A DNA stretch of 64,000 nucleotides from Paraphotobacterium marinum (GTDB lineage: Bacteria; Pseudomonadota; Gammaproteobacteria; Enterobacterales; Vibrionaceae): positions 558,001-622,000 of the forward strand of contig NZ_CP022355.1 in the NCBI RefSeq assembly GCF_002216855.1, read 5' to 3'. Shown here in pieces: positions 34,139-43,760 of this stretch. A program made the position numbers and the translations under genes. The notes beneath the pieces were generated by a model. The model was given only the letters and a program-made list of their open reading frames with translations, was not told the DNA's origin and did not search any database. Numbering within the stretch: position 1 is the first letter of the stretch; each line of letters opens with the position of its first letter.

Positions 34139-35123
34139 TATATATATTCGCCTTGTATTTTTCTAAATTAGATTTATTTGAAAACCATTCACATGTATTC
34201 TTAAGTCCTAATTTTATATCAAACTTCGGTTTAAAGCCAGTCAATTGATTGATTAGCGAATTATCACACCACAACCTAAATACTTCACTTTTATCGGGGC
34301 GAAGACGAACATCTTCAACTAAAAAATTCACATCACTATTCATTATTTCTTTAATTAAGTTTAAAGTATCTAAAATAGAAATTTCAAAGTTTGAGCCTAT
34401 GTTTACGGTTTTCCCTATGGAGTTATCGCACTCTGCAATAGCGATAAACCCTCTGCACGTATCTTCAACATAGTTAAAATCTCTTGTTGGAGAAACATCA
34501 CCTAATTTTATTTCTTTGATGCCATTAGCAATTTGAGTAATAATTGTTGGTATTACAGCTCTTGCTGATTGTCTAGGACCGTAGGTATTGAATGGTCTAG
34601 CTATCGTTAAAGGCATATCAAAAGCATTATAAAAACTCATTGCCATAGCATCTGAACCAATTTTACTTGCGCTATATGGGCTCTGTGGCTGTAAAGGATG
34701 TTTCTCATCAATTGGCACATATTGAGCTGTACCATACACTTCACTGGTTGATGTATGAATAACTCTTGAACAACCATTTTCCTTAGCGGCTTGACATATA
34801 TTTAAAGTTCCAGTTACATTTGTATCAACATAGCTACCAGGAGCAACATATGAATATGGAATAGCTATAAGAGCTGCCAAATGAAATACAACATCCACAC
34901 CTTTAGTTATTTCTTTACAATAATGAGGGTCTCGTATATCACCGTTAAGTACTTCAATTTTATCTAGGCACTTTACATCTTCAAGCCACCCCCAATAATT
35001 GAATGAGTTGTATTGACTTAAAGCCTTTACCTTAGAACCTTTCTTAACTAATAACTCGACCAGATGAGAGCCGATGAACCCATCAGCTCCAGTAACTAAA
35101 ACGGTTTTTCCTTTTAATAACAT
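34131..35123 (-). CDS. legB: NAD-dependent nucleotide-sugar 4,6-dehydratase LegB
   Basis: First step of legionaminic acid synthesis: NDP-GlcNAc 4,6-dehydration. It is an extended SDR with GADGFIGSHLVE (residues 10-21). The distinctive LegB segment YNSFNYWGWLEDV follows, then STSEVYGTAQ and the active-site YSASK. At 330 residues it is complete. It precedes legC with an 8-base overlap. Given the PtmE homologue downstream, GDP-GlcNAc may be the natural substrate, as in Campylobacter; this is not visible from the sequence itself. Confidence 0.94.
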   Translation of the reverse strand: MLLKGKTVLVTGADGFIGSHLVELLVKKGSKVKALSQYNSFNYWGWLEDVKCLDKIEVLNGDIRDPHYCKEITKGVDVVFHLAALIAIPYSYVAPGSYVDTNVTGTLNICQAAKENGCSRVIHTSTSEVYGTAQYVPIDEKHPLQPQSPYSASKIGSDAMAMSFYNAFDMPLTIARPFNTYGPRQSARAVIPTIITQIANGIKEIKLGDVSPTRDFNYVEDTCRGFIAIAECDNSIGKTVNIGSNFEISILDTLNLIKEIMNSDVNFLVEDVRLRPDKSEVFRLWCDNSLINQLTGFKPKFDIKLGLKNTCEWFSNKSNLEKYKANIYNV

Positions 35124-35124
35124 A

Positions 35125-36915
35125 TTAACTCTCTTTTATATTGTGATGAACTGCGATATTAGAAAAAACCTCACATTTTTCTAACAATTCATTGTATGTT
35201 CCAGATGAAATTAATTTACCTGACTGCATAACATGTATTACATCATAATCTTTAATAGTACTGAGACGATGTGCAATAGTTATTATAGTCAGATCTTTCA
35301 GTTTTGAAATTACAGATGTAATATCTTTCTCCGTTTTATTGTCTAGTGCAGAAGTTGCTTCATCCATAACTAAAATTTTTGGTCTTTTATATAAAGCACG
35401 CGCAATACCAAGCCTTTGACGTTGTCCTCCTGATAATCTAGTGCCAGATTCACCAATTACTGAAAACTCTCTTTTGTCAAGGCTACCAACAAAATCAAGT
35501 AATTGAGCCGACTTCAAACAATCTTTCACAAGCTCATCGTCAATCAAATCTTCATCAATACCAAAAGCAACATTTTCTCTAATACTTTTATCATAAAGAA
35601 TTATAGATTGAGGAATATAAGCAAATAATTTTTGATATCTCGTTTTTTTAGACTCACTATCGATATACTCCCCATCTAGATAAATTTTTCCTGATGAGGG
35701 TTCATACATACCCAAAATTACATCGACTAATGTTGTTTTACCTGCTCCAGACTCTCCAACAAATGCAATTTTTTGATTTTTATAAATTTCAACATTTACA
35801 CCATCAATTGCTTTTGTTCCATCTGAAAAATTAAAATAAAGATCCTTTAAATTAATGGAGTGTTTAAAATTTGTCCTTTCACTTTTTGATTTATTGGAAA
35901 AATAATCTTTATTTGGAATTTCTATTTTATTTAACTCTTCATAAATAGAAACTAGTGCTGGCATGCCATATTTAATTTGAACTAATGCTTGAGTCAATCT
36001 ATTTAAACTAGGTAAGAGTTGAGCAGCGGCAACCCCGAAAACTCCAAGTAATAAAAACATGTTTTGTGAGGACTCACCATACAAAACAAACCCACATAAT
36101 ACACACATAACAACTGTAAGCCCTATAAACTCAATTAACATCCTTGGTGCTGATTGAAACGTTAACTGGAATGAGCTTGAAGTATTAATAGAGTTAGCTT
36201 CTTTTGAGAAGTTAGTTAAAAACTTTTCTTCATTATGATAAAGTTTTGTTTCTTTAATACCTGTAAGTCCATCTAAAACATTTTGAGTCATTGATGTCCA
36301 TGATTTTGATCGCCTCAAACTATAAAACTCTATTTTTTTCTTGATAGCTCTCATAAACAAATAAACCCCTAAACCTAAAAATAATGCAACTAAAGATGTA
36401 AACACTGGATTAAGGTAAAACAAAACAATAATAACAAACATTGAAGAAAAAGTTTCAGTAAAAACTGTGCCCAAAGGTGCAACAATATAGTTTGAAAAAA
36501 GTGTTGTTTCATTGTTAACGATTTTAATCAAATTTGGTGTGTTACGATTCAAATGATATTCATAAGGTGCTGTTATATAACCTGAAAAGAGTTTTTTTTG
36601 TATTTTTGCAGTTAAACTAAATAAAAACTTATACTGATAATTAATCAACATCAGAGCAACAGTATTTTTTATAAAAAAAGCCATGACTAATAGCACAGTA
36701 AAAAAAACCATCAACTCATGGTAACTCCAACCTTTAGCTAAAGAAAAGGACATTATCTTTTCCGGTTGAATGAGTAAGTTAATAAAAGGGATAACAACCC
36801 CAATTCCTAAGACCGAAAAAGCACTACCCAAAAACAAAACTAAGATGTATTTGAGGAATTTTTTTTTGTCTTCTTGATCCAATATATTCGTAAAATAGTA
36901 TTTAAATTTATTCAT
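35125..36915 (-). CDS. ABC-type lipid-linked oligosaccharide flippase (PglK/Wzk-like)
   Basis: A fused exporter half-transporter, 596 residues. Six membrane segments occupy about residues 20-320. The ATPase domain has Walker A GESGAGKTTL, signature LSGGQRQRLGIARAL and Walker B ILVMDEATSALD. In polysaccharide loci this type flips undecaprenyl-linked oligosaccharides across the inner membrane, like Campylobacter PglK or Helicobacter Wzk. No Wzx-type flippase is present in the locus, so this protein probably fills that role. MsbA-like lipid A export is the alternative, but its place in the sugar operon, one base from legB, makes that less likely. Confidence 0.85.
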   Translation of the reverse strand: MNKFKYYFTNILDQEDKKKFLKYILVLFLGSAFSVLGIGVVIPFINLLIQPEKIMSFSLAKGWSYHELMVFFTVLLVMAFFIKNTVALMLINYQYKFLFSLTAKIQKKLFSGYITAPYEYHLNRNTPNLIKIVNNETTLFSNYIVAPLGTVFTETFSSMFVIIVLFYLNPVFTSLVALFLGLGVYLFMRAIKKKIEFYSLRRSKSWTSMTQNVLDGLTGIKETKLYHNEEKFLTNFSKEANSINTSSSFQLTFQSAPRMLIEFIGLTVVMCVLCGFVLYGESSQNMFLLLGVFGVAAAQLLPSLNRLTQALVQIKYGMPALVSIYEELNKIEIPNKDYFSNKSKSERTNFKHSINLKDLYFNFSDGTKAIDGVNVEIYKNQKIAFVGESGAGKTTLVDVILGMYEPSSGKIYLDGEYIDSESKKTRYQKLFAYIPQSIILYDKSIRENVAFGIDEDLIDDELVKDCLKSAQLLDFVGSLDKREFSVIGESGTRLSGGQRQRLGIARALYKRPKILVMDEATSALDNKTEKDITSVISKLKDLTIITIAHRLSTIKDYDVIHVMQSGKLISSGTYNELLEKCEVFSNIAVHHNIKES

Positions 36916-36930
36916 AATTATTCTTATTTC

Positions 36931-38115
36931 TTAAATATCTTGATTAAAAATATCTCGTGTAAATACTTTATATTTTACATCGTTTAATTCATCAACCATG
37001 CGATTAGCTAATATAATATCTGAATTTTTTTTAAAATCATCAAAGTTTCTATAATTTCTGGAGTTATAAAAAGTATCATCTCTCATTTCTGGCTCGTATA
37101 TTATAACTTCAATTCCTTTAGCTTTAACTCTCTTCATAATTCCCTGAATTGCACTACTCCTAAAGTTATCAGATCCTGATTTCATAACCAATCTATATAT
37201 ACCGACCCGTTTAGGGTTCTTTTCAATTATAAGAGATGCCAAGTAATCTTTTCTTGTAGTATTAGCTTTTACAATTGCTTCTATTAAATTAGACGGTACG
37301 TCTGAATAGTTTGCTAATAATTGTTTTGTATCTTTGGGTAAACAATATCCACCATAGCCAAAACTTGGATTATTGTAATGATCCCCAATTCTCGGATCCA
37401 AGCTTACCCCTTTGATAAGATCTAAAGTATTCAGGTTATGTGTTAATGCATATGTATCTAATTCATTAAAATAGGCTACTCTCATAGCCAAGTATGTATT
37501 TGAAAATAATTTAATAGCTTCTGCCTCAGTTGAGTCAGTAAAAAGAACTTTAACATCTGGCTTCTTACTACAGGATCGTAATAAATTTGCAAACTTTTCA
37601 GCTCTTTCACTCTTTTCTCCAACTACAATTCTAGATGGATATAAATTATCGAATAAGGCATTTCCTTCCCTCAAAAATTCAGGAGAAAAAATAATATTGT
37701 CTGTATTAAATTGGGCTTTTAATTTTTTTGTATAACCTACTGGTATAGTGGATTTAATAACAATAGTACTTTTAGGGTTAATATTTAATACATCTTGAAT
37801 AACATTTTCAATAGATGAAGTATTAAAATAATTTGTTTTAGGATCATAATCTGTTTGTGTAGATATAATAACGAACTCAGTATCTTTATAAGCAAACTCT
37901 TTATCTGTAGTTGCGCACAAATCAAGTTTTTCACTGTTAAGATATTCTTGTATCAAAGAGTCTGAAATTGGAGACACTCTATTATTGATTGCATCTACTT
38001 TTTCTTGAGAAAGATCCAATGCTACGACTTTGTTTTTTTGAGATAACAGAACTGAATTAGACAAGCCGACGTAACCAATACCTACAACAGTAATCTTAAC
38101 GTTATTTTTTTTCAT
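36931..38115 (-). CDS. ugd: UDP-glucose 6-dehydrogenase
   Basis: Oxidises UDP-glucose to UDP-glucuronate with 2 NAD+. The N-terminal NAD site is [13 protein letters not shown]. The catalytic cysteine lies in [13 protein letters not shown], and the C-terminal UDP-binding domain is complete. The ATG at 38115 gives 394 residues, close to E. coli Ugd (388); a TTG nine codons upstream is less likely. It is the first gene of the polysaccharide operon, with a promoter about 90 bp upstream. It implies a glucuronic or galacturonic acid in the polymer, but no epimerase or uronyl transferase is evident here. Confidence 0.93.
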   Translation of the reverse strand: MKKNNVKITVVGIGYVGLSNSVLLSQKNKVVALDLSQEKVDAINNRVSPISDSLIQEYLNSEKLDLCATTDKEFAYKDTEFVIISTQTDYDPKTNYFNTSSIENVIQDVLNINPKSTIVIKSTIPVGYTKKLKAQFNTDNIIFSPEFLREGNALFDNLYPSRIVVGEKSERAEKFANLLRSCSKKPDVKVLFTDSTEAEAIKLFSNTYLAMRVAYFNELDTYALTHNLNTLDLIKGVSLDPRIGDHYNNPSFGYGGYCLPKDTKQLLANYSDVPSNLIEAIVKANTTRKDYLASLIIEKNPKRVGIYRLVMKSGSDNFRSSAIQGIMKRVKAKGIEVIIYEPEMRDDTFYNSRNYRNFDDFKKNSDIILANRMVDELNDVKYKVFTRDIFNQDI

Positions 38116-38203
38116 ATAAAACCCAATTTTATGTAAAGACAATCTTTAAATAATTATTTGTAAGCTAACTAAATCTGAAAAATTTAACAAATAAAAGAAC
38201 AAA

Positions 38204-38232
38204 ATGATAAACCAAAGTATTAAAAATATCAA
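38204..38232 (-). promoter_or_regulatory. Promoter of the polysaccharide operon
   Basis: On the minus strand there is a -35 TTGATA (38227-38232), a 17-bp spacer and a -10 TATCAT (38204-38209), ahead of ugd. No JUMPstart/ops (RfaH) element was seen between it and the gene. Confidence 0.6.
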
Positions 38233-38289
38233 AAATTTATCCATTTTTATGTAAATTATCTATATAGCTAAAAGTCAAATCCCAATCTT

Positions 38290-39147
38290 TTAATCACTAT
38301 AAAACATCTCTCGCATAAGTGCATTCACCAGACTATTCTTTTCAGTCTTGTAGAGAACCCCTAAAGAAAAACATGGCAAACTATCTAATTGATATTTGCT
38401 AATCTTATTAGATACTGGACAAAATTCTAATACTGGCTCTGGGATAATACCAAAACCATAACCCAAAGAAACCATATTAGCTATAATTTCATTACCTGTG
38501 ACTTCAGCAAAAATAGGGGGGGTTAAGTTATTTATTTTCAGCCAATTATTTATTTTTGCTCTTATGAAACCTTGAGAAGGTAAAATAATAGGATGTTTAA
38601 AAATACTATCAAGGCAGAAGCTTGTTTTGAAATTAGTTGGATAAATTAATATTAGCTTTATTTCAGATAAATTAAAAAAATTAGTATTTTGTAAATTTTG
38701 AGTGGGTTTTATACATATTGATAAGTCGCACTGTCCAGAAGCAACGTATTTAAAACCCATTTCATGATCACCCGTACTTACACTTATAGCGATTTGATCA
38801 GAAATATTTTGTATTTTTTTAATCAAAAAGGGTAAATGACTGTAACTAGCTGTAACGGAACTAAAAATCTTCAGCTTACCTGAAAATGTATGTTTTTTAT
38901 TTAAAGAGCTTTTATAATCAAACCAAATTTCATCTATTTTTTTGGCTGTTTCTAATAACTTTTTTCCCTGTTCAGTTATTCGTACGACTCTATTATTTCT
39001 TTCACAAATAATAAAACCTAATTCATCCTCCATTCCTTTAATAATTCTGCTCAAAGCAGATGGTGTAATATTATTTTCTAGCGCTGTTTGAGAAAAATTC
39101 TTATGATATGCGAGTCGTACAAAAAGTTTTAAGTTCCTGATATTCAT
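38290..39147 (-). CDS. ilvY: LysR-family regulator IlvY
   Basis: DNA-binding activator, 285 residues. An N-terminal winged helix-turn-helix occupies about residues 1-60 (QTALENNITPSALSRIIKGME), and the inducer-binding domain follows. Several stretches match E. coli IlvY specifically: IFSSVTASYSHLP near residue 95, STGDHEMGFKYVASGQCDLSI and NMVSLGYGFGIIPEPVLEFCP. In E. coli IlvY senses acetolactate or acetohydroxybutyrate and activates the divergent ilvC. Here it is divergent from ilvE instead, so its target may have changed or ilvC may be elsewhere. Confidence 0.88.
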   Translation of the reverse strand: MNIRNLKLFVRLAYHKNFSQTALENNITPSALSRIIKGMEDELGFIICERNNRVVRITEQGKKLLETAKKIDEIWFDYKSSLNKKHTFSGKLKIFSSVTASYSHLPFLIKKIQNISDQIAISVSTGDHEMGFKYVASGQCDLSICIKPTQNLQNTNFFNLSEIKLILIYPTNFKTSFCLDSIFKHPIILPSQGFIRAKINNWLKINNLTPPIFAEVTGNEIIANMVSLGYGFGIIPEPVLEFCPVSNKISKYQLDSLPCFSLGVLYKTEKNSLVNALMREMFYSD

Positions 39148-39431
39148 GTTTATGCCAATAATTCAATTATTAGTTGAAAATATATCACTTTAGAAAAAAA
39201 AAAAATTAATATAGTATTAAAGTAAAAAGATTTATCTTAGTTTTAAGATATAACTATAACTTATAATTATACAAAATAAACATTAATCATAAAACATTGT
39301 TAACATTCAATACAGTAAATTGAAGTAATTAAAGATGTTTAAAAAAAAGACTACTGAGTTAAGTCAAAGTTGTCATCATGGTAAGCTCAATCTAACGCCT
39401 TTTATCATGAGTTTCAAAAAGAGAGAATTAA
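39148..39431. promoter_or_regulatory. Divergent ilvY-ilvE control region
   Basis: A 284-bp AT-rich gap between divergent genes. It must hold both promoters and, if the regulator acts locally, the IlvY operators. I could not identify the paired operator palindromes of E. coli ilvC, a branched-chain leader peptide or an attenuator hairpin. A GAGAGAA ribosome site precedes ilvE. Confidence 0.5.
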
Positions 39432-40367
39432 ATGAAAAAAAAAGCAAAGTATATATGGTTTAAAGGAGAAATTGTTCCATGGGAAAATGCCCAAGTACAC
39501 GTACTATCGCATAGCCTTCATTACGGAACCTCATTCTTTGAAGGAATTCGTTGTTATGAAACACCCCAAGGTCCATGTGTTTTCCGATTAAATGAACACA
39601 TTAAAAGGCTTAAAGACTCTGCAAAAATATACCATTTTGAAATTCCATATAGCTTAAAAAATCTCAGTGATGCTTGTATTGACATTCTTTTGAAGAATAA
39701 TCTTTCAGCTGCGTACATTAGACCTCTTGCTTTTTTTTCTGATGAATTTGGCCTTGGCGTATGTCCCCCGGAAAATGTAGATATGAATATAATGATTGCC
39801 GCTTTTCCATGGGGATCATATTTAGGTAAAGAGGCTTTAGATAAAGGAGTTGATGCAATGACTTCAAGTTGGAATAGAGCAGCACCAAATACAATACCTA
39901 CTGCAGCAAAAGCTGGAGGTAATTACCTATCATCCGTTTTAGTTGGAAGTGAAGCTCGACGCCATGGTTATCATGAAGGTATAGCTCTTGATATTAATGG
40001 ACTTTTATCAGAAGGTGCCGGTGAAAACATATTCATAGTCAAAAATAACACATTAATTACTCCGCCTGCCACAAATTCTATTTTACTTGGTATTACTAGA
40101 GATTCAGTCATTCAAATTGCCAAATATCTTAATATTGAAGTAAAGGAACAAGCTATTACAAGAGAATCATTATATTTGGCTGATGAAATTTTTATGACAG
40201 GAACTGCTGCTGAAGTCACTCCCGTTCGTAGTGTTGATAAGATTACAATAAGTGATGGTAATAGAGGAGAAATAACAAAAAAAATTCAAGATTCATATTT
40301 TGGATTGTTTAATGGCAGCTTTGAAGATAAATGGGGTTGGCTCACAAATATAAAGGAGAAAAATTAA
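39432..40367 (+). CDS. ilvE: Branched-chain amino acid aminotransferase
   Basis: PLP enzyme making Ile, Leu and Val from their 2-oxo acids. The class IV aminotransferase fold is full length (311 residues; E. coli 309). It has HSLHYGTSFFEGIRCY near the start, the PLP lysine in TAAKAGGNYL at about residue 160, EGAGENIF and FMTGTAAEVTPV. It begins an ilvE-ilvD-ilvA operon one base ahead of ilvD. The usual ilvG and ilvM genes are missing upstream. Confidence 0.97.
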   Translation: MKKKAKYIWFKGEIVPWENAQVHVLSHSLHYGTSFFEGIRCYETPQGPCVFRLNEHIKRLKDSAKIYHFEIPYSLKNLSDACIDILLKNNLSAAYIRPLAFFSDEFGLGVCPPENVDMNIMIAAFPWGSYLGKEALDKGVDAMTSSWNRAAPNTIPTAAKAGGNYLSSVLVGSEARRHGYHEGIALDINGLLSEGAGENIFIVKNNTLITPPATNSILLGITRDSVIQIAKYLNIEVKEQAITRESLYLADEIFMTGTAAEVTPVRSVDKITISDGNRGEITKKIQDSYFGLFNGSFEDKWGWLTNIKEKN

Positions 40368-42206
40368 ATGCCTTCATATAGATCTAAAACAACTACCCAT
40401 GGAAGAAATATGGCTGGAGCAAGAGCACTCTGGAGAGCTACTGGGGTCAAAGACAGTGACTTTGGAAAACCTATAATTGCTGTAGTAAATTCATTTACCC
40501 AATTCGTACCTGGTCATGTTCATCTAAAAGATATTGGTCAACTTGTTGCTGCTGAAATAGAGCGCTCAGGTGCAATAGCCAAAGAGTTTAATACAATTGC
40601 AGTAGATGATGGCATAGCTATGGGACATGGTGGAATGTTATATTCTTTACCTTCTAGAGAGCTCATTGCTGACTCTGTTGAATATATGGTAAATGCACAC
40701 TGTGCAGATGCAATGGTTTGTATTTCAAATTGTGATAAGATCACGCCTGGTATGTTAATGGCTTCTATGCGATTAAACATACCTACAATTTTTGTATCAG
40801 GTGGTCCTATGGAAGCAGGTAAAACCAAGCTTTCTAAAGATACGATAAAAATCGATTTAGTTGATGCCATGATAAAAAGTGCCGATCCTAATATTTCTGA
40901 TGAAGAGTCAGAAAAAATTGAAAAATCTGCATGCCCCACATGTGGATCATGCTCGGGTATGTTCACCGCAAACTCGATGAATTGTCTAACTGAAGCATTA
41001 GGTTTAAGTTTTCCATCTAATGGTTCCCTCTTAGCAACACATTCAGATAGAAAAGAGCTTTTTCTAAAAGCTGCACGCCAGATAGTCAAAATAACAAAAG
41101 ATTATTACGAAAAGGATGATTATCGAGTTTTACCTAGAGAAATTGCATCAAGACAATCTTTTGAAAATGCAATGGCTCTTGATATTGCTATGGGGGGTTC
41201 TACAAATACAGTTCTTCACCTCCTAGCTGCAGCACAAGAAGGAAATATAGACTTTGATATGAATGATATAGATTTAATGTCAAAAAAAATCCCACATTTA
41301 TGCAAAGTAGCCCCATCAACCCCAAAGTATCACATGGAAGATGTTCACAGAGCTGGTGGTGTTTGGAGCATTCTTGCCGAGCTTAATAGAGCAAATTTAT
41401 TGAATTCTGACGTTTTTAATATACAAGGAAAATACTTTCATGAATTGGTAGATGAGTTTGATATAATGACAACTCATAACAATGACATCAAACGTCTTTT
41501 TAGTGCTGGTCCTGCTGGAATCAGAACCACTAGAGCCTTCTCTCAAGATTGTCGATGGGACAATTTAGACACTGATAGAAAAAATGGTTGTATAAGAAAC
41601 ATTGAGAACTGCTACAGTCAAGATGGAGGATTAGCTGTATTAAAGGGAAATATAGCTATAAATGGATGTATCGTAAAAACAGCTGGCGTCGATCCATCTA
41701 ACCTTTACTTTAAGGGAAAGGCTATCGTTTTCGAATCTCAAGAAGATGCTGTTAAAAATATATTAAATGGAACTGTACAAGCAGGACATGTTGTAGTTAT
41801 AAGATATGAAGGACCAAAAGGTGGTCCAGGTATGCAAGAGATGCTCTATCCTACAACATACCTCAAATCAATGGGGCTAGGAACAAAATGTGCACTCATA
41901 ACTGACGGTAGATTTTCTGGCGGAACTAGTGGTCTTTCAATTGGTCATATTTCTCCAGAGGCTGCTAATAAAGGTGCTATTGCTTTAATTCAAAATAATG
42001 ACATTATTGAAATAAATATTAAAACAAGAGCTATTAATCTTTTAGTACCAGATGATCTATTAAAAGAAAGATATACAAAGCAAGCACTAAGTGGATGGAA
42101 ACCCAAACAAAGAAAAAGAACTGTCTCTGCAGCTTTAAAAGCATATGCTTCCTTGGCCACAAGTGCAGATAAAGGTGCTGTTAGAGATTTATCTAAATTA
42201 AAATAA
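40368..42206 (+). CDS. ilvD: Dihydroxy-acid dehydratase
   Basis: Iron-sulfur enzyme giving 2-oxo-isovalerate and 2-oxo-3-methylvalerate, the penultimate step of Val and Ile synthesis. Cluster cysteines are visible in [11 protein letters not shown] and in [17 protein letters not shown]. The C-terminal domain has [14 protein letters not shown]. At 612 residues it is complete (E. coli 616). The start codon directly follows the ilvE stop. Confidence 0.97.
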   Translation: MPSYRSKTTTHGRNMAGARALWRATGVKDSDFGKPIIAVVNSFTQFVPGHVHLKDIGQLVAAEIERSGAIAKEFNTIAVDDGIAMGHGGMLYSLPSRELIADSVEYMVNAHCADAMVCISNCDKITPGMLMASMRLNIPTIFVSGGPMEAGKTKLSKDTIKIDLVDAMIKSADPNISDEESEKIEKSACPTCGSCSGMFTANSMNCLTEALGLSFPSNGSLLATHSDRKELFLKAARQIVKITKDYYEKDDYRVLPREIASRQSFENAMALDIAMGGSTNTVLHLLAAAQEGNIDFDMNDIDLMSKKIPHLCKVAPSTPKYHMEDVHRAGGVWSILAELNRANLLNSDVFNIQGKYFHELVDEFDIMTTHNNDIKRLFSAGPAGIRTTRAFSQDCRWDNLDTDRKNGCIRNIENCYSQDGGLAVLKGNIAINGCIVKTAGVDPSNLYFKGKAIVFESQEDAVKNILNGTVQAGHVVVIRYEGPKGGPGMQEMLYPTTYLKSMGLGTKCALITDGRFSGGTSGLSIGHISPEAANKGAIALIQNNDIIEINIKTRAINLLVPDDLLKERYTKQALSGWKPKQRKRTVSAALKAYASLATSADKGAVRDLSKLK

Positions 42207-42224
42207 GTAATAATAAGTAATTTT

Positions 42225-43736
42225 ATGCTGACTGAAAATGATTATTTAAAAAATATTCTTAAAGCTCCTGTTTATGATGTGGCTAGAGTAACTGATTTCC
42301 AAAAATTAAAAAAAATTTCAACTAAAACAAAAAATTTGGTTTTTATTAAAAGGGAAGATCAACAAATTGTGCATTCATTTAAGTTAAGAGGTGCTTATAA
42401 TATGCTTTATAAAATAAAGTCCTCTAACATAAATGGGGTAATTACAGCATCCGCAGGTAACCATGCCCAAGGACTAGCTTTATCTGGAAAAAAGTTAAAT
42501 ATTCCTGTAAAAATTGTAATGCCAAATATCACTCCAGAAATAAAAATAAATTCTGTTAAAAACTTAGACGCTGAGGTAATTCTTCATGGCGTAAACTTTG
42601 ACGAAGCGCAAAATTATGCTTTAAAACTATCTAAAGAACAAAACTTAAAATTTATACCTCCTTTTGATCATCCAGATATAATAACTGGTCAAGGAACAAT
42701 AGGTTTAGAAATATTTCAACAAAATAGTCATTTAAACTATATTTTTATTCCTGTTGGCGGAGGCGGTTTAATATCCGGCATCGCTATACTAATCAAACAA
42801 TTAATACCTGATATAAAAATAATTGCAATTGAATCGGAGGAATCTCCGTGTTTATATGAGGCACTTAAGACTGGTAAACCTAAATCTTTAAATCATGTAG
42901 GACGTTTTGCTGATGGTGTTGCTGTAAAAAAGATTGGAACAGAGACTTTCAGAATATGTAAAGATTATGTCGATGATATTATTTTGGTAAATAGTGATGA
43001 AATTTGTTCTGCTATCAAAGATATTTTTGAAGATACGAGAGCAATTTCAGAACCATCAGGGGCAATGGGTTTAGCAGGAATAAAAAAATATATATCTCTA
43101 CATAATATAGAAAATAAAAGTTTTGCAACCATTCTTACAGGAGCAAATCTAAATTTTAATAGTTTAAGATACATTTCAGAGAGAAGTGAGATTGGTGAAC
43201 AAAAAGAAGCGTTATTTGCTGTAAAAATTCCTGAAAAAGTTGGTGAGTTTTTAAAGTTATATAACAAATTAAAAGGACGAAATATTACAGAATTTAACTA
43301 CAGGTTTAATAATAGCAAAAATGCTAACATATTGATTGGAATAAGATTATCAAGTGGTTTGGATGAAATAAAAGAAATTCAAAAAGACCTTAAAGATGCT
43401 TGTTATGATGCTTTTAATTTATCTAATGATGAAATTGCGAAGCAGCATATCAAATATATGATTGGTGGAAAAACAAAAGAAAATATTGAAGAATTATTAT
43501 TTAGCTTTGAGTTTCCCGAATATCCGGGAGCACTAAGAATATTTTTAAACCATTTAATAAAGGGAACTAACATAACTCTATTTAATTATAGAAACCAAGG
43601 TTCAGATTATGGAAAAGTATTATGTGGTTTTGATGTTAAACATACGGATAAAAAAGAACTCTTGAACTATCTAAAAAATCTTAACTACAAGTTTACAAAT
43701 GTAAGTAATAATAAGGCATTTAAAGTTTTCTTATAA
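42225..43736 (+). CDS. ilvA: Threonine deaminase (biosynthetic)
   Basis: Converts threonine to 2-oxobutyrate, the first step of isoleucine synthesis. The PLP lysine is in SFKLRGAYNM (about residue 50), and the phosphate-binding glycine loop is VGGGGLISG. The C-terminal third holds two ACT-like regulatory domains, each with a FPEYPGALR-like or EKVGEFLKLY start, as expected for the isoleucine-inhibited biosynthetic form. At 503 residues it is close to E. coli IlvA (514). It ends in a hairpin shared with the convergent glmU. Confidence 0.95.
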   Translation: MLTENDYLKNILKAPVYDVARVTDFQKLKKISTKTKNLVFIKREDQQIVHSFKLRGAYNMLYKIKSSNINGVITASAGNHAQGLALSGKKLNIPVKIVMPNITPEIKINSVKNLDAEVILHGVNFDEAQNYALKLSKEQNLKFIPPFDHPDIITGQGTIGLEIFQQNSHLNYIFIPVGGGGLISGIAILIKQLIPDIKIIAIESEESPCLYEALKTGKPKSLNHVGRFADGVAVKKIGTETFRICKDYVDDIILVNSDEICSAIKDIFEDTRAISEPSGAMGLAGIKKYISLHNIENKSFATILTGANLNFNSLRYISERSEIGEQKEALFAVKIPEKVGEFLKLYNKLKGRNITEFNYRFNNSKNANILIGIRLSSGLDEIKEIQKDLKDACYDAFNLSNDEIAKQHIKYMIGGKTKENIEELLFSFEFPEYPGALRIFLNHLIKGTNITLFNYRNQGSDYGKVLCGFDVKHTDKKELLNYLKNLNYKFTNVSNNKAFKVFL

Positions 43737-43760
43737 AGTAAGTTCCAAAAGAACTTACTT
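43736..43760. terminator. Terminator between convergent ilvA and glmU
   Basis: A perfect 10-bp stem (AAGTAAGTTC / GAACTTACTT) with a CAAAA loop. On the plus strand it is followed by a T-rich tract (CTTTTATTTTTTTT), so it should end the ilv operon. It may also act weakly for glmU. Confidence 0.8.

Noticed and set aside
35125-36915. Annotation of the ABC exporter as MsbA (lipid A flippase).
   Set aside because: Its place inside the sugar operon, one base from legB, fits a polysaccharide flippase better; MsbA remains possible only if no other copy exists.
38116-38290. Search for a JUMPstart/ops element ahead of the polysaccharide operon.
   Set aside because: No GGCGGTAGC-type ops sequence is visible; RfaH control is not supported.
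39335-39463. A 42-codon frame overlapping the ilvE start, considered as an ilv leader peptide.
   Set aside because: It lacks runs of Ile, Leu or Val codons and no terminator hairpin follows, so attenuation is not supported.
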